A stretch of 64,000 bases of DNA from Magicicada septendecula. Lineage: Eukaryota; Arthropoda; Insecta; Hemiptera; Cicadidae. The position numbers and the translations under genes are program-made. The stretch lies in the NCBI GenBank assembly GCA_034769895.1, contig CM068372.1, positions 435,305,458 through 435,369,457 on the forward strand, read 5' to 3'. Positions 24,867 to 36,147 of this stretch are shown here, piece by piece. The notes under the pieces are model-generated. The model saw nothing but the letters and a program-made list of their open reading frames with translations, made no database searches and was not told where the DNA came from. The number at the start of each line of letters is the position of its first letter. Position 1 is the first letter of the stretch.

Positions 24867-27392
24867 CCCCCCTATTAATTTCTATTATCAACCAATTTCA
24901 AGTCAGCTATGGTCAAGGGACTTGATATGGCCATAGCTGACCGCTAGCCAAAACCACGATTAGTGCTGGTAAGGCAGTAATCGCCCGAAAAGTCGGGGAA
25001 ATCAAACTTTACTTTAATGCTTGTTCTACTCATCATTATTCTGTACGGCACGAAAGTCTATCATGGCACAAATTGAATTTGTACAAAAAAAAATGTGCCG
25101 TACATTTTCGCCATGTTGGCCTCCGATGGAGGTAACAATCACTGTTACCCCCAACCCATTCCACTATCTACTGGGGCACAGGCCACCCCAGCAATAGCAC
25201 ATTAATAGCTACACTAAAATTTCATATGAAACGTTATAATACGTCATTTTTCATTATCATTTAAATCATACACAACTTTCTCTAATTAGATTCCTTAAAA
25301 TTTTCAAATTTATTATTAACATTTATTTTTCATCATATTTCAGTTATTATTATTTTTTACATTATTATCTCAAGTTGTTTTCATTATTGAAGTTAAAATT
25401 CTTTCATTTGAATTAAACATCTGTAAACACTTTATTATCTCTGACTTGTATCATAAAATTTTTATACTTACAGTCCATTATTCACATACTGACATACACA
25501 AAATATATACACCATACACACCAATACCTCCACGTTACCTCTGAAACATTTAATCACAGTGTTATTTCATATTCAACAATTTATCATTTATTTATTAATT
25601 AATTATCAAATTCACCTCTCCTAAAATAATTTAAATTCATTAGAAAATTCAATTATATAATCTTTGAATCAATCAAAATATTTAAAACATTTCAAATTAT
25701 TTTAATTAAATTAATTATCGAAAATACAAGTTCCAGTGCTATGAAAACAATTACAATTCGCTAATTACTGTCTTCAAAATTAATGTTGTTATTTATTTAG
25801 ATTGTAAAATATCAATATTATTATTACAACAATTATCTACATACACATTGTTTATCTAACATCCTACAATACACACCATTAAATGCACTACACATATATT
25901 TACAATTCTTCATCATTGATTACTCAGTTATATCACACTTCAATGTCCAAGGTTGCAAGGTCAAAACCATAAAACAATATATTTAAAATTGTCCATTGAT
26001 TGTTTTATAGTCTACCCTCCATCGTCAAAAATTAGTTGTTGTTTCAAATAACACTTTTCAATTTTATTGACACACATATGGTTATTTTATGTGTCACTAC
26101 CAGGCAAATCAAATTCATCCCTTTTATCACAATAATCATGAACCAAGTCAACATTAAGTATTTCTGTCAAGTCTCCATTAGTAATTCTGTTCATTATCGG
26201 GTTAGTTACTTTTCTATTATAAATTAAATCATTAAAATAATCTCCACTCTTTATTTTAACAGACAAGTAATTCATATCATTTAACATCTCTTTCAACTCA
26301 TCATGATCTCTCTTTACATTATATAATTTTATCTCTCTCTCAACACACAATTCTCTATCTAAATCTCTCTCATCATAACACCATCTCATACCTTCAATAT
26401 TACTCCAGACAGAGGGTACAAACTTATACAACAAAAATAAACAACTCAAATCTTCTACTAACACGGGACTCTTGCCCTTCAAAAACAACACTTGTGAACA
26501 CTCTGGTTCAGAACAAATAAGGGGAAAATTTACCCTCTGCCCCCATTCTACCACTATACTATCTTTCCACTTTCTCTCTAACTCATAAACACACATCAAC
26601 ATCTCATTATTACATTCTATAACTTCGTCAGTACTCTCACTATTTATTTTCACTGTATCACTCTCTGATACTACCTTTTTAATTACATTACCATTCTCAA
26701 TATTATTTTTATCATTTTCGACATCATCATCATCATTTGTTAACTCTTTATCTAGTACCACATTTTTACACATATTATAGTTTTCATCTGTTTTACTTTT
26801 GTCTGTATTCATTACACTCACTCCCATTCTCTCAGTACTTTGTTCTAATTTATTCAAACTATTTTTTAATTCATGTAATTTGTTATTCCGCATATCTAAT
26901 TTCTCATTTACACTACTTTTAAATTCTTGCATTTCGTTTTTCTGCTCATTAAATTTTTCGTCATTACTATCAAATCGTTTACTGATAAGTTTAAATAAGT
27001 CACTCATGGACATCTCTTTTTCTTTTGTTTTATTCGTTACGGGAGTTGAAATCGCTCCCGGCCTACTAATTACAGATTCTTCTACACTACGGTCATCAAT
27101 TGATAGTGTCTCTGTTTGAATACCTGAGTCGGTATTTATTTGACTCTCGGTTTGACTGTCAGAGAAGCTGACTTCATTATTATCTGCCATCTCTTACTCT
27201 TTATAATTGATATTTGTGCGTAAATATAATATAATCAATATATAATATACAATATAACCAATTTTGCCTAAATGACGCACTTTTATTTCATTACGCTAAC
27301 TTTAAACACACGTTTGCATCTTTTTTGTAGGTGCGGTTTTTACTTAAAAATATTTTTTTTTTCATAAAAACGGTCCCTGTCGGCTGCGCCAC
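24867..27392 (-). mobile_element. Element A internal region, copy 5
   Basis: The layout is PBS 27391-27371, intact ORF 27190-26087, hairpin cluster from about 24902 and purine tract at 24867. No other gene is seen. Confidence 0.75.
26087..27190 (-). CDS. Element A Gag-like coiled-coil protein, 367 aa (copy 5)
   Basis: This is an intact 367-codon ORF. It shares Arg43 (SRPG), Glu245 (LVEDLS) and the DKRDEF tail motif with copy 6 and differs there from copies 3-4, so copies 5 and 6 are sisters. The coiled coil at about residues 60-125 is kept, with one Asn to His change. It has no enzymatic motif. An open frame in four of six units may reflect recent amplification from an intact source rather than selection; the sequence alone does not decide this. 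Confidence 0.65.
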   Translation of the reverse strand: MADNNEVSFSDSQTESQINTDSGIQTETLSIDDRSVEESVISRPGAISTPVTNKTKEKEMSMSDLFKLISKRFDSNDEKFNEQKNEMQEFKSSVNEKLDMRNNKLHELKNSLNKLEQSTERMGVSVMNTDKSKTDENYNMCKNVVLDKELTNDDDDVENDKNNIENGNVIKKVVSESDTVKINSESTDEVIECNNEMLMCVYELERKWKDSIVVEWGQRVNFPLICSEPECSQVLFLKGKSPVLVEDLSCLFLLYKFVPSVWSNIEGMRWCYDERDLDRELCVEREIKLYNVKRDHDELKEMLNDMNYLSVKIKSGDYFNDLIYNRKVTNPIMNRITNGDLTEILNVDLVHDYCDKRDEFDLPGSDT

Positions 27393-27710
27393 TGAGATTT
27401 TACTTACTCACTTACATAAATACAAATATATAATTCAATTCCACCTACCTGCAAAGATTCTATCTGGGTCCAAAAATCCGATCACAGGAACGTAAGATGC
27501 AAACATGTGTTACGGGTTTTGTAATAATGAACTCTACTCATTATTTGAAGAGAATTAACATTTTTTAATAATCAATTATTTCAAGGTTGTACTGTTAGTT
27601 TTCCAATGAAATTTATCAACTTAACTTAAAATTTTCGTACATTTTGGTAATACGTTTTATATTATCATAATTAAATTGTTTTACTTACAACTATGTAGAC
27701 CGCCCAATCT

Positions 27711-27775
<65 letters not shown>

Positions 27776-30700
27776 TTCTTATTTAAAAAACCCCCGTTAT
27801 TTAAATATGTACCCCATTGCTATATAAATTGAAAAAAAAACATATACCCCACGCCGGCACGAGGCGTCCGCACAACCTCGATTTATTCCAGATCTAACTT
27901 CATTGACGTCCAACAAACAAAATGCAGGTTGGTGTCCCTCCGATGACCACACATCACTGTCACAAAATTGTTAATGGAATCTCACATTTTATGATTTGAA
28001 CTTATAAAATTTTGACGAGCCCCTTTGGGCAATACCTGGCCAGGTAGAGTCTCTAGGCGAACTGCGCAGAGCGGCTATCTGTTCACGGCCAACTCGATTT
28101 CGTCTTTCTTTGTGGAAACCAAGGCCTCATGGTTCTTCGTCGCTTGTATGTCCTATTCAACCCATGCAAGTGTTTGTGTGCTGATCATGGGCGATATTCG
28201 TGCAGCACTGGCTGATGTCACAAAAAGGGTTTGGCTTAAACTAGCATCCGCCAGCATGGTAAACGAAGTGAACAGAAATTCTTCTCTTAGCCATCTTTGC
28301 GTTGCACAAAACTGGCGTCGCTCCGCGCCCCTGCTGGTCGGGTGCGGTCGGGCGCACTGTCACACATTCACAAAGTTCTTAGAAACTGATGTTGGGTGCA
28401 TTCCTTGTTAGCGATTGCACAACTGTGAAGACGTATTACTCCTTTGTTAAAACACTGTTCTTACAATACAACACGTGGCCTGGTCACAGTTGGAAATTAA
28501 ATTTACAAATATTTTCTATAAACCCCAAAAAATTTAATAAAATGAAATCCCCTGTATTTGTCATGTTACAATACCCCCCAACGAGAGATCTTCTGCCGAA
28601 ACAGAAGAAATCTCATTGCTAAAACCCTTAAGATGACCGGTGAGGAACTGGTGCCAACAACCCCCTTTTAGATCTTATACTTCATGGGTAAACGACCCCC
28701 CTGGCTCGGCGACTATGGACGCATCTGAACGAGATCACTGGACTTCTCTGTGCGAGATCCCAACACCGAAAATTCGAACAGATACGCACCACAGCGCACC
28801 TCCCCTTCTAACATGTTTTCCCCAAAAATCCAAATCCCTGGCTCAGATCATGCCAGATCCTCAACCGATATGTTCCCCCTTGGGGGCTGCCTTTAGCAGT
28901 TACTGGGCTCACACACACACTTATACTACATCATATAAACATTGAAACATCTTTAGTTTTAAAATTTTGTTTAAGTCAAAATCAACGGCTATTTACTTTA
29001 AATCAGAACACAAATTCTTTACCCACATTGACTAATTCTTTTCATTAGTTTCTTTTGTTATTAGAAAATAAACAAATTGAACATTTCTTAAAATAGGAAC
29101 ATCCTTAACCTAACATGTGATTACACCTATGCCCTAACAATACAATTCAATAAAAACGCTAATAACACACAAACAATAACATCATCAAAGTTCAAAAATA
29201 TCAATTAGATGGCAGGCACAAAGTCAAGAAATTTTTTTTTTTCAAAAATTTTAAATTCAAAAATTTAAATTTATTAAAATATATTCCTTTTTTCAATACT
29301 GAAATTATTTAAAATTATTCTAATTAATTAAAAGCAAAATTGGCTTTACTTCATTGCTAAACGTGTCTAGTATAGGACATCACCTATCAGCTGATCCAAA
29401 ACTGGGTCAAGTCAAGAACCTTGACCTACATAAATTATGCACAAGTTACATCTGAAAATACATTGAACATCTGTAAAATTCTATCTTTAAACACAAAAAC
29501 ATAATAAAATAAAACATTTAAAATTAACAAAATATTATTATAATTAACAATAAAATTGATATTTAAATTACTCACATAAACATTATTTTCAAACTCTTAT
29601 CAAAATTTGTCACTGGTCTCAATCAAAATTTTATATTTTTACTATGAACCTCTTTTCTTTAATAATCTCCTATCCATTAATTTGGGTGATCTAATTATTT
29701 ATACTCATTTGATTTACTACTTGACATGTATTCATATAATATCTTTCTCACTCTTTGACTCTAATACCCCTAACAACTTTAACTAACAGGACACCCATCT
29801 CTATCAAAATATCTATCAAACTCTCTCTAAACCCAACTTACTATTAAACTCAATTCGCCACATTCTCTCGATATATAAAAAAAATACTCTCTAACCCTTT
29901 GTACTTAGGATGAGTGTTTCCCCCCCTCCCACAAAAATCATTCCCTTATGTTGGTTCCTGGATTCTACCTAAGGTAACCCTTTCCGGCGCCAAACGGTCC
30001 CTCCCCATCCCAACCCTTTTGTTGCGGACTCCTACATTACACTATCCCCTCTTACAAAATTTCCATCCCCAAATCCCATTCTTATTACCTCACTTCAACT
30101 ACAACAAAATAACATCATCATTTATAAACATCAATATATCAATCAATACTCTACATATATTCCCCATATCTACTGTGTCAACATCAATACTTCTCAAATT
30201 CTATTACATTAACTCACAACAACCTTACATTAATTCAAAACAACATTATTCTCTCTAGTACCACTTTGACTTCAACTTTAACGTGGACTGATCTACATGT
30301 CCCACCAAAATACTAATCACCCAAAAGCTATCTTTTATCAATTTCACAAATTATTTAAAATCTTAACTTTATCGAATTACTTTCCTCATCATTCAAAATA
30401 ACATCTTTAACACATTAACACATTATATTTAACATTAATTACCTTGAACATGAATAGACCATTTAACAGTGACATTTTACTACTGATCAGCTGACTTGCT
30501 TAGCAGGGTGAACGACCTCACTGCCAACTCATTTCCAAATTACACAAATTACATAAAACACATATTTTTATCAATTCTTATACCTAGCACAATAAAATAA
30601 TACATTTCTAAAATATAGAATGAACACATTATACTGAACGTATGAACACCTATTTATCAAAGCTTAATACAAGCATTTTTATTAGAGCAAAATTTAGTTA

Positions 30701-31002
30701 TCATTTTTAATTTACAAAATTTAAATTCGTTGCTCGTCTGAGCAACCTCCCAATCCACACACACTATTGTATTTTATGTTGGACTGTAGCGCCCATTTGC
30801 CTACACAAAGACTGCATAGTTGGAGGAATTGGACATCTCCATGTCCTTGCTTGGGCTTTACATTTTAAAAATTTTAGGTATCGACATACCTTCGTTTTAT
30901 AATTATAAGCCCTTAAAACGGGTCTACCACCTGGCTATGCTGTCCCTACGCGGACAGAGTGGCAGCCGCTGTTCCATAGTGTCCGGGATTCCCCTAGTTT
31001 CA
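27393..31002 (-). mobile_element. Element A LTR, complete, 3610 bp
   Basis: This is the longest LTR of the array. Much of the extra length is a (CT)n run expanded to about 54 bp (27711-27764) followed by a short CA run. It has the standard TG...CA ends. Otherwise it is AT-rich with no supported gene. Confidence 0.7.
27711..27774. repeat. (CT)n/(CA)n microsatellite inside element A LTR
   Basis: About 27 CT dinucleotides are followed by several CA units. The same locus is about 31 bp in copy 1 and about 44 bp in copy 6 (33845-33888), so it has slipped independently in the units. Confidence 0.85.
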
Positions 31003-33527
31003 CCCCCCTATTAATTTCTATTATCAACCAATTTCAAGTCAGCTATGGTCAAGGGACTTGATATGGCCATAGCTGACCGCTAGCCAAAACCACGATTAGT
31101 GCTGGTAAGGCAGTAATCGCCCGAAAAGTCGGGGAAATCAAACTTTACTTTAATGCTTGTTCTACTCATCATTATTCTGTACGGCACGAAAGTCTATCAT
31201 GGCACAAATTGAATTTGTACAAAAAAAAATGTGCCGTACATTTTCGCCATGTTGGCCTCCGATGGAGGTAACAATCACTGTTACCCCCAACCCATTCCAC
31301 TATCTACTGGGGCACAGGCCACCCCAGCAATAGCACATTAATAGCTACACTAAAATTTCATATGAAACGTTATAATACGTCATTTTTCATTATCATTTAA
31401 ATCATACACAACTTTCTCTAATTAGATTCCTTAAAATTTTCAAATTTATTATTAACATTTATTTTTCATCATATTTCAGTTATTATTATTTTTTACATTA
31501 TTATCTCAAGTTGTTTTCATTATTGAAGTTAAAATTCTTTCATTTGAATTAAACATCTGTAAACACTTTATTATCTCTGACTTGTATCATAAAATTTTTA
31601 TACTTACAGTCCATTATTCACATACTGACATACACAAAATATATACACCATACACACCAATACCTCCACGTTACCTCTGAAACATTTAATCACAGTGTTA
31701 TTTCATATTCAACAATTTATCATTTATTTATTAATTAATTATCAAATTCACCTCTCCTAAAATAATTTAAATTCATTAGAAAATTCAATTATATAATCTT
31801 TGAATCAATCAAAATATTTAAAACATTTCAAATTATTTTAATTAAATTAATTATCGAAAATACAAGTTCCAGTGCTATGAAAACAATTACAATTCGCTAA
31901 TTACTGTCTTCAAAATTAATGTTGTTATTTATTTAGATTGTAAAATATCAATATTATTATTACAACAATTATCTACATACACATTGTTTATCTAACATCC
32001 TACAATACACACCATTAAATGCACTACACATATATTTACAATTCTTCATCATTGATTACTCAGTTATATCACACTTCAATGTCCAAGGTTGCAAGGTCAA
32101 AACCATAAAACAATATATTTAAAATTGTCCATTGATTGTTTTATAGTCTACCCTCCATCGTCAAAAATTAGTTGTTGTTTCAAATAACACTTTTCAATTT
32201 TATTGACACACATATGGTTATTTTATGTGTCACTACCAGGCAAATCAAATTCATCCCTTTTATCACAATAATCATGAACCAAGTCAACATTAAGTATTTC
32301 TGTCAAGTCTCCATTAGTAATTCTGTTCATTATCGGGTTAGTTACTTTTCTATTATAAATTAAATCATTAAAATAATCTCCACTCTTTATTTTAACAGAC
32401 AAGTAATTCATATCATTTAACATCTCTTTCAACTCATCATGATCTCTCTTTACATTATATAATTTTATCTCTCTCTCAACACACAATTCTCTATCTAAAT
32501 CTCTCTCATCATAACACCATCTCATACCTTCAATATTACTCCAGACAGAGGGTACAAACTTATACAACAAAAATAAACAACTCAAATCTTCTACTAACAC
32601 GGGACTCTTGCCCTTCAAAAACAACACTTGTGAACACTCTGGTTCAGAACAAATAAGGGGAAAATTTACCCTCTGCCCCCATTCTACCACTATACTATCT
32701 TTCCACTTTCTCTCTAACTCATAAACACACATCAACATCTCATTATTACATTCTATAACTTCATCAGTACTCTCACTATTTATTTTCACTGTATCACTCT
32801 CTGATACTACCTTTTTAATTACATTACCATTCTCAATATTATTTTTATCATTTTCGACATCATCATCATCATTTGTTAACTCTTTATCTAGTACCACATT
32901 TTTACACATATTATAGTTTTCATCTGTTTTACTTTTGTCTGTATTCATTACACTCACTCCCATTCTCTCAGTACTTTGTTCTAATTTATTCAAACTATTT
33001 TTTAATTCATTTAATTTGTTATTCCGCATATCTAATTTCTCATTTACACTACTTTTAAATTCTTGCATTTCGTTTTTCTGCTTATTAAATTTTTCGTCAT
33101 TACTATCAAATCGTTTACTGATAAGTTTAAATAAGTCACTCATGGACATCTCTTTTTCTTTTGTTTTATTCGTTACGGGAGTTGAAATCGCTCCCGGCCT
33201 ACTAATTACAGATTCTTCTACACTACGGTCATCAATTGATAGTGACTCTGTTTGAATACCTGAGTCGGTATTTATTTGACTCTCGGTTTGACTGTCAGAG
33301 AAGCTGACTTCATTATTATCTGCCATCTCTTACTCTTTATAATTGATATTTGTGCGTAAATATAATATAATAAATATATAATATACAATATAACCAATTT
33401 TGCCTAAATGACGCACTTTTATTTCATTACGCTAACTTTAAACACACGTTTGCATCTTTTTTGTAGGTGCGGTTTTTACTTAAAAATATTTTTTTTTCAT
33501 AAAAACGGTCCCTGTCGGCTGCGCCAC
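31003..33527 (-). mobile_element. Element A internal region, copy 6 (last)
   Basis: The layout is PBS 33526-33506, intact ORF, hairpin cluster from about 31038 and purine tract at 31003. It is the last complete internal region before the array ends. Confidence 0.75.
32223..33326 (-). CDS. Element A Gag-like coiled-coil protein, 367 aa (copy 6)
   Basis: This is an intact 367-codon ORF, sister to copy 5 (shared Arg43, Glu245 and DKRDEF). It has one private Glu to Lys change at residue 82 (FNKQKN). N- to C-terminal layout: polar Ser/Thr/Asp region, coiled coil, acidic linker, hydrophobic Cys/Trp core, charged tail. The upstream LTR that would drive it (to its right) is truncated at 34696, so this unit may lack its own complete promoter. 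The family is not recognised. Confidence 0.65.
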   Translation of the reverse strand: MADNNEVSFSDSQTESQINTDSGIQTESLSIDDRSVEESVISRPGAISTPVTNKTKEKEMSMSDLFKLISKRFDSNDEKFNKQKNEMQEFKSSVNEKLDMRNNKLNELKNSLNKLEQSTERMGVSVMNTDKSKTDENYNMCKNVVLDKELTNDDDDVENDKNNIENGNVIKKVVSESDTVKINSESTDEVIECNNEMLMCVYELERKWKDSIVVEWGQRVNFPLICSEPECSQVLFLKGKSPVLVEDLSCLFLLYKFVPSVWSNIEGMRWCYDERDLDRELCVEREIKLYNVKRDHDELKEMLNDMNYLSVKIKSGDYFNDLIYNRKVTNPIMNRITNGDLTEILNVDLVHDYCDKRDEFDLPGSDT

Positions 33528-33845
33528 TGAGATTTTACTTACTCACTTACATAAATACAAATATATAATTCAATTCCACCTACCTGCAAAGATTCTATCT
33601 GGGTCCAAAAATCCGATCACATGAACGTAAGATGCAAACATGTGTTACGGGTTTTGTAATAATGAACTCTACTCATTATTTGAAGAGAATTAACATTTTT
33701 TAATAATCAATTATTTCAAGGTTGTACTGTTAGTTTTCCAATGAAATTTATCAACTTAACTTAAAATTTTCGTACATTTTGGTAATACGTTTTATATTAT
33801 CATAATTAAATTGTTTTACTTACAACTATGTAGACCGCCCAATCT

Positions 33846-33903
<58 letters not shown>

Positions 33904-34696
33904 TCTTATTTAAAAAACCCCCGTTATTTAAATATGTACCCCATTGCTATATAAATTGAAAAAAAAACATACCCCACGCCGGCACGAGGCGTCCGCACAA
34001 CCTCGATTTATTCCAGATCTAACTTCATTGACGTCCAACAAACAAAATGCAGGTTGGTGTCCCTCCGATGACCACACATCACTGTCACAAAATTGTTAAT
34101 GGAATCTCACATTTTAAGATTTGAACTTATAAAATTTTGACGAGCCCCTTTGGGCAATACCTGGCCGGGTAAAGTGTCTAGGCGAACTGCGCAGAGCGGC
34201 TATCTGTTCACGGCCAACTCGATTTCGTCTTTCTTTGTGGAAACCAAGGCCTCATGGTTCTTCGTCGCTTGTATGTCCTATTCAACCCATGCAAGTGTTT
34301 GTGTGCTGATCATGGGCGATATTCGTGCAGCACTGGCTGATGTCACAAAAAGGGTTTGGCTTAAACTAGCATCCGCCAGCATGGTAAACGAAGTGAACAG
34401 AAATTCTTCTCTTAGCCATCTTTGCGTTGCACAAAACTGGCGTCGCTTCGCGCCCCTGCTGGTCGGGTGCGGTCGGGCGCACTGTCACACATTCACAAAG
34501 TTCTTAGAAACTGATGTTGGGTGCATTCCTTATTAGCGATTGCACAACTGTGAAGACTTATTACTCCTTTGTTAAAACACTGTTCTTACAATACAACACG
34601 TGGCCTGGTCACAGTTGGAAATTAAATTTACAAATATTTTCTATAAACCCCAAAAAATTTAATAAAATGAAATCCCCTGTATTTGTCACGTTACAA
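33528..34696 (-). mobile_element. Element A LTR, truncated (array end)
   Basis: It begins like the other LTRs at the PBS side but matches the unit only up to TTACAA at 34696. The remaining 2.4 kb, which includes the TG terminus in minus-strand sense, is missing, and unrelated sequence follows. The LTR therefore lost its U3-side part by deletion, rearrangement or breakage of the array. Confidence 0.75.
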
Positions 34697-34810
34697 ATAA
34701 TAGCTTAGTGTTCTCCAAGCCGATGTGGAGATTATTGTGTGTGTACTTTTCAAAAAACATCAGTATTCATCAAAAGTGAAGCATTTAGTTTCATTTCAAT
34801 TGAATAAGTA

Positions 34811-35366
34811 TAGCGTAATAGTAACAGACAATGGCCCCCTACCATAATGTATAAATAAATCCACCTCTAACATCATTAACAAAAAGGCAGACATGATTAA
34901 CTGGTTACAGAACCATGATATTCCTTGTAGTCCATATATGTTAAAACCTGAGCTCTATGCACTAATTAAAGAAAATAAACCAACATACAAAACTTTTAAA
35001 ATAGATGCTACTTGGCAATCCATGGACATTACGTTTTACGACTTTCACCCTATCAGTCGGATTTTAATCCTACGGAACTGATTTGGGCAACCATGAAGGA
35101 GAGTTAAAAGAAAAAACATGCATTTTTCTGTAGACAGTGTCATAAACTTAGCGAAAGAGGAATTTTATCATATTTTTCCTGCAGATTGGAGATCAAGATG
35201 TGACGTCATGAAAATTTAAAATGACTACATGATATATGACCATAATGGATACTGTAACAGATCGTTTAGAAATTAATATAAGACGGGATAACAGCAATGA
35301 AGATGATTTGAGTGATAGTGATAGTAGGCAAACGGTGATAACAGTGACGCAAATATTAGTAGGGTG
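34811..35366 (+). pseudogene. DDE-superfamily (Tc1/IS630-like) transposase, C-terminal relic
   Basis: Short stretches in changing frames resemble the C-terminal half of the DDE_3-type transposases common in insects. They are a DNGPLPYH-like segment around the second Asp, then ADMINWL, MLKPELYALIKENKP, a degenerate PYHPDLNP equivalent (FNPTELIWATMK) near 35050-35095, LAKEEFYHIFPADW, and an acidic Ser/Asp tail. At least three frameshifts or stops interrupt it (near 34840, 35045 and 35103). The first catalytic Asp region and the N-terminal DNA-binding part are absent. It lies right next to the broken end of the element A array. It cannot make a working enzyme. Confidence 0.65.
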
Positions 35367-35490
35367 AAGAACTGACCTACATAATTGTAACTGCATGTAG
35401 GCCTAAATAATTGTGCTCTATATTACTTTCTAATTGTTGTAATAATATTGTCTCTCCTGTTCTTTTTGTATAGTTTGCATCTGCTTTAAA

Positions 35491-35516
35491 CACACACACA
35501 CACACACACACACACA
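35491..35516. repeat. (CA)13 microsatellite
   Basis: This is an uninterrupted run of CA dinucleotides. Confidence 0.95.
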
Positions 35517-36040
35517 ATCATTTCACATGCGAGGCTGTTTCTGATGTTACTTATTCAAACAAATTAAGATGCCAGAGCGATGTGAATCATATATTATTAT
35601 GTTTTTTTGTGAATCATAACATATACATAAAGTGTACACACCCAAAATATACGATTTTTGATGTCTGGGCTCAACTTTGGAGAAACATTGCAACAGACAC
35701 AACACGTTAAGTCACTGTTTACAAAATAATGGCAGTATTAAACATTTTGTAACTCTGTGAAATCTTTATTACATTGTCTCTTTCTGTTGTGTCTTATGTT
35801 TTTTTCGTCTTACAAAATATCCACTTTTACTGTCTGGTCGTGTCGTAATCAAAATCAAAACTTACCTACAACCAAATTTTTAGTACTTAGTAACTTGGTA
35901 AAAAAGTAGTGAATTAAATATAAGACATACTAAACTCTAAAAACTTTAAAAACCATTAAAAGAATAACAAAACAATTTTAAAATTATAAGAATAATTGGA
36001 TAGTAAAAAGTTAGGTAATGGTAAGTTAGTAAAAAGTAAG

Positions 36041-36147
<107 letters not shown>

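Larger units (their letters stand above)
1..34696 (-). repeat. Tandem array of giant-LTR retroelement (element A), about 5.7 units of 6.1 kb
   Basis: The same sequence recurs head to tail. The LTR/purine-tract junction lies at 463, 6546, 12650, 18756, 24866 and 31002, giving periods of 6083, 6104, 6106, 6110 and 6136 bp. Copies differ by scattered substitutions and small indels, so this is not a simple assembly duplicate. Each period splits into a 3.56-3.61 kb segment bounded by TG and CA and a 2.52 kb segment with a PBS at one end and a purine tract at the other, all oriented on the minus strand. The structure is therefore (LTR-internal)n, as unequal recombination between LTRs or insertion of concatemeric circles could give. 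The left end lies outside the window. The right end breaks off inside an LTR at 34696. Confidence 0.85.

Noticed and set aside
1..34696. Array read as an ordinary satellite or as segmental duplication of a host gene
   Set aside because: The regular LTR, PBS and purine-tract order fits retroelement units better.
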